Assembly: GCA_019203745.1 (NCBI GenBank)
Contig: CP078104.1
Coordinates: 1,452,501-1,516,500 of the forward strand
Reading direction: 5' to 3'
DNA from: Chryseobacterium sp. E1
GTDB taxonomy: Bacteria; Bacteroidota; Bacteroidia; Flavobacteriales; Weeksellaceae
DNA: 64,000 bases
In this document: in pieces, positions 60,222 to 64,000 of the stretch
How the letters are laid out: every line of letters begins with the position of its first letter
How positions within the stretch are numbered: position 1 is the first letter of the stretch
Program-made: the position numbers and the translations under genes
Notes under the pieces: generated by a model
The model's input: the letters and a program-made list of their open reading frames with translations, nothing else
Database searches by the model: none
What the model was told of the DNA's origin: nothing

Positions 60222-62429
60222 TATTTCAGTTGGTAACACGTCATTTTCATTAACATATGACAAAGTAAATAAAACTTTAACCGGTACGACATTCTTTGTT
60301 GTCATGGTTGATGATATTGGTGATGAGCCGGCAAATAATTTCTATGTAAGTTATTATTCAGAAATATTTTTGAATTTACTCCCGGCGGTGTAAACGCTCC
60401 GCTCCCAAAAAGGGTTGATATTGCAATATCAGATTCATCTTTTGATCTAGCTGTGGGCAACTATACATTTGATCTTACTTTTACATCAGGATTAGCGCAA
60501 GACGTGATTATCCCAATCAACTTAAATGTTATTGAAGGTGAAGATCCGGAAGGTGGCGGCGAACCGCCTAGGGAATATAAGTTAAAATACTTTCTGGAAA
60601 ACGAACCTTATTCAGGTGAATTATTCAGGTGCGAAATTCATCAAGATCAATATAAAGGCGACCCTATAGAGATAGAGGGGCGTTGTGAATTAAAGTATCA
60701 GGATAAAACTGATCATTTTCAGCCTATTTCTGCATCAAGCCTTTCCATGAATTTGATGGCAAATGCATCTCTTTCGCTTCAGGATCTTTATTCTGAGGAT
60801 GAAAAGAGCTATAAAGTGTTTTTGAAAAAAATGATCAAATAATATTTGTCGGTTATTTAAAACCGGATGGTATTTTTGAGGATTACGTTTCTGATCATTG
60901 GGAATTAAGCATTGACGCATATGACGGTCTATCGATACTAAAAAATATGTCTTTTTCAGGCGAAAATGGTGCGCCTTTTTCCGGGAAATATACAGCATTC
61001 AGTATCATTTATAATTGCTTAAAAAAACTGGTTTAGACCTTCCAATAAATGTAAGCTGCAGAGTGTTTTATGAAACGTGGAATGGCAAAGAAAACATATT
61101 TGATATAATGTATTTAAATGCCGACAGGTACTATCAAAGCAATTCAGAACCTATGGATTGTGAGAATGTATTGAAATCAATTCTGCAATTATTCAATGCT
61201 ACATTAATTCAGCACAATGGTGAATGGTTTATTTATCGAACAATCGATCTAATTGAAGATGGAACATTATTCACAAGATACGTTGAAGGATTGCAATTTG
61301 AATTGTTTGATTTAAATCCTGGAATTACAATTGGTAGCCAAATAAATAATTTCGAAATTTTCCACTGTAATTCAAATCAAAAGAAAAGTATTGCACCCAG
61401 CGTGCAGGCTTATCGGGTAACCTATCAATACGGAAATGCCAATTCTGTGTTCTTAAATAGTGAATTGAAACTTTCAGGTTCCGGACTGAATATAGATGGA
61501 TGGCATGTGGAAAACGTTGATGGAATGGTATATAGAAATAATGACGGAAAAGGATTAACTTCTAAGACATTTACCGGAAATAGTGATCCTTTGTTAATTT
61601 CACTTAATCAATCTATTGATATTAATCAGGGTGCAGTAATTAAGTTGATCATACGGTTCGCAAATGAGAATATAAATTCAGTAGGGCTTAGATTTGCTAT
61701 AAAAGTTGGCAGTAAATTTTTTAATATTGATGATGGGCAATGGCAAAACGATGGAGTAATTAATTTTATTGCTAATTACTCATTTGAAGGCTATTATCCA
61801 GGTGGAGAAAAGAAATGTAAAGGGTTAGGAGACGCTACTTATGAATTAGTTGTAAAGGCTCCAGAATCAGGTAATCTGGTACTATCGATCTATCGGGACC
61901 GTCATCCTCTTGGAGCTGGAGATTTTAAGATTTACTCAGTTAACGTAATCCCAAATGATTCTGGAAACATTAAAGGCAGAGAATATACAGCTCAAAGAAC
62001 AAAAAAATATCCTCTGTAACAAAGCCTAACATCACTTTATATAATGGCGACTCAGTTTCTGATCTTTTCGTGGGTACGATTTATAAGTCTGATGCTGATA
62101 CGCCAACTGAAAAATGGTTTAGACATGGGGAAACAAATCCACCTAAAGAGCTTCTTTCAATCAATGCAGAGGATAATTTAAGATTATCCCCAAGACCAAT
62201 GACGATTTTTGAAGGTGACATATACGGATATATGCCTTTCATAAGCTTTATCAGGATAGATAAGCTAAATGATAAAAAATTCCAACCTACTTCCTATTCT
62301 TTTGATACGAGTACTGGCATTTTAAGTTTGACAAGTAGGGAATTTTCATCAGATTATTTAGAAGCTAAAGAATTCGTTATTAATGTTGATGATAATTACG
62401 GAAATGAAACAAAAGTGACTATAGTTTAA
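60208..62429 (+). CDS. large tail protein, distal tail/baseplate region (four frame breaks)
   Basis: About 740 aa from five frame segments broken near 60345, 60825 and 62005 among others. It overlaps the tape measure stop. Segments: MQATSISVGNTSFSLTYDK, then beta-rich IPINLNVIEGEDPEGGGEPP, VGYLKPDGIFEDYVSDHWEL, GEWFIYRTIDLIEDG, and a C-terminal fibronectin-like stretch. The position matches the distal tail / tail-associated protein of siphoviruses. Exact role not determinable. Confidence 0.55.
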
Positions 62430-62437
62430 CTGATTTT

Positions 62438-62466
62438 TACTAAATTAGATTAAAGGGTTAAAGATG
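62438..62466 (+). promoter_or_regulatory. phage late-region repeat element, copy 4
   Basis: TTACTAAATTAGATTAAAG followed by GGTTAAAGATG; the first half is conserved, the second diverges. Upstream of the next tail gene. Confidence 0.45.
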
Positions 62467-62959
62467 AAGCAGATTAAAGGAGAAGAAAACGTTTTTATAT
62501 TAAAAAAATGGAAACTGGGTTCTGGCGGCATGCCTGACCGCTAGCCCTATTTCTGAAAATTCAGAAACAATCAAAACCACCACCCGGGATAATGCGGGAT
62601 GGAATACCGAATACCCTACCAATCAAAGCTACACAATTAGTTTATCCGGCGTCATGGTAAAGGATGATCCAGACAGCGGAAATAATGTAGTTTCTTACCG
62701 GGAGTTAAGATCATATAAACGCAATCGAACTCTTATTGAATGGATGCGAAAAACACTTTCAGGCTGGTACGTGGATTCGGGAAAGGCTCATATAACTGAA
62801 ATATCGGACTCTGACACAGTAAACGAATTGATCACTTTCAACGCAACTCTTTTAGGGTACGGAAAACCTGTTGAGTCAACTGATAAAATTTATGTTTTAG
62901 GCACAAATGAAAGAGAAGTTTTAACAGATAATATTAACCAAGTAATTAAAACAGATTAA
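62464..62959 (+). CDS. tail tube-like or minor tail protein, about 165 aa (frame broken once)
   Basis: MKQIKGEENVFILKK then, after the A-run near 62508, NGNWVLAACLTASPISENSE, a pattern of TP901-1-like tail tube proteins. Later YRELRSYKRNRTLIEWMRKTL and ATLLGYGKPV. Intact from 62520 on. A second tube-like protein here may be a tail decoration or tip protein. Confidence 0.55.
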
Positions 62960-62961
62960 AG

Positions 62962-64000
62962 ATGGGGTAAATGCAGAGGATATTAATCCAGATTTAATAA
63001 TTATCAAAAGGGTGCCAGATTTAGAACTTGATTCTGACCCAAAAGAACTGTTAACCGCAAGTACAACAGGAAAACTAGTCAGAACAAATTATTCTGATCT
63101 AAAATCCTCGGTAAATTCAGGTATTAAAGGTGAGGCTACGCCGACAAGTTCCCCGACTCCTTGGGCACCTGGAGATCCAGACTTGTATGAAAAATGGGAC
63201 GTCAAAACAGCTGGAACATACACGAACTTTAAAGACTCAAGCAATACAGCATTAGTTGTTACTACTGATGATTTAAAAAACAATTTGGTGCAGATATGGG
63301 TGAATAATAGCATTTCACAAAAAGTTCTAACCGAATTACCAGGGACAACGGCTAAAGATGTTTACGACAAAACGGACAACATCAATCCAGCAACGATGAA
63401 GGCAGCAGCAGATAGGTGGGATAAAACATTGGTTACTTTAAAAAGCTTTGTTGAGCCTTTAGACACGACCATATGGGAGGAAATGCCGTTTCCGCCTGGT
63501 GAAACAAACGGTTATGTTTTGGATACATCTATGAACGCTATTCCAAACCAATACGGAGTATATGGTGTAATACCGGCAAGCAGTTTAGTCAATGTGACCA
63601 AGTTAAAACTAAAAGCTTCCGGAATGGACCTATTTGGCGGGGGCGTAGCCTGGTGGATAGGTAGAAGGGCTGATAATACACACGAGGCGCTTGTATCGGG
63701 GCGTATCAGTTCAGGAGTGGCGGAAATAACACTTGACCCTCAATACACTGCTTATTTATATTCTCGACCTACATTTGGGCCTCCAACTTTGGAGAAGCAA
63801 CCAAAGGTAATACTGCCCGTCGAAGAGGATTCAGTAATGAAAAGAATAAACCTGATGGCATCGGGATACTCAGGTGTTCTGGATTTGGCAACTTTAGGAT
63901 TAAAAGAGTCAAATACAGCAGAACAGAACACGACAATTATTAATCAGGCGATAGAAAGCCAAGCGGGTAAATCAGATGCTAAACACATTAAGTTCCCCGG
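62962..64000 (+). CDS. tail fibre/spike-type protein, 3' end off window (frame broken at the start)
   Basis: ATG at 62962 with one G missing in the following G run restores VNAEDINPDLIIIKRVPDLE; the frame is then open without interruption to the window end (345 codons). Thr/Ser-rich N-terminus, a beta-sandwich-like middle, and near the edge a segment like EQNTTIINQAIESQAGKS...HIKFP, the usual entry into a pectate-lyase-type beta helix. Probable receptor-binding or capsule-degrading appendage. Confidence 0.6.

Overview
The window is AT-rich bacterial DNA from a member of the Bacteroidota, most probably a Chryseobacterium-like flavobacterium. The evidence is the promoter style (TTG, about 20 bases, then TAnnTTTG), weak ribosome-binding sites, a DUF4822 lipoprotein, Bacteroidota-type integrase and phage genes, and codon use. 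One feature dominates the reading. Almost every long gene is broken by single-base deletions, nearly always inside a short homopolymer, in housekeeping, island and phage genes alike. Restoring one base each time rebuilds a normal protein. I therefore treat these breaks as consensus sequence errors and give whole genes, noting where the frame breaks.

Layout. (1) 1-10.2 kb is ordinary chromosome, mostly minus strand: a short-chain dehydrogenase, a DUF434 operon, a DUF4822 lipoprotein, a metallo-beta-lactamase-fold hydrolase, a CPA1 Na+/H+ antiporter, a PhoD-like phosphatase and two membrane proteins. (2) 10.44-30.7 kb is an integrated element. Its left edge is a 20-bp copy of the 3' end of a tRNA gene next to that gene's terminator, and a longer tRNA 3' half with its own terminator lies at the right edge. 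It carries a five-gene operon (10.6-17.2 kb), two lipoproteins, a hairpin (MITE-like) element, a replication region (winged-helix initiator candidate, five iterons on an exact 22-bp period, several perfect palindromes), a coiled-coil membrane protein, a DUF6037 protein, a tyrosine integrase, and a replication set (Rep-like protein, family A DNA polymerase with a separate 3'-5' exonuclease ORF, primase/SF3 helicase, HTH protein). (3) From 30.7 kb to the right edge is a tailed (siphovirus-type) prophage. It has a leftward CI-like repressor, then rightward early genes (Rha, DUF1376-type replication protein, RecA-like ATPase, RusA, many tiny membrane proteins), a leftward trio and XRE regulator, an unexplained structured non-coding stretch at 44.1-44.9 kb, a DNA adenine methylase, terminase, portal, MuF, protease, capsid, head-tail connectors, tail tube, tail chaperones with a lambda-type slippery site, tape measure, a large tail protein and a tail fibre/spike cut by the window edge.

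How it fits together. Both elements appear to have entered the same tRNA gene in succession, so the intact tRNA should lie beyond the right edge. The operon at 10.6-17.2 kb is the best candidate for an undescribed system. It joins a protein with two GHKL ATPase modules (one HSP90/MORC-like, one histidine-kinase-like), a divergent receiver protein, two proteins I do not recognise and an Eco57I-like methylase: in effect a two-component signalling pair wired to a restriction-modification enzyme. The second candidate is the phage non-coding locus near 44.1-44.6 kb, which has a consensus promoter, a strong terminator, and a terminator loop complementary to the start of the next small ORF.
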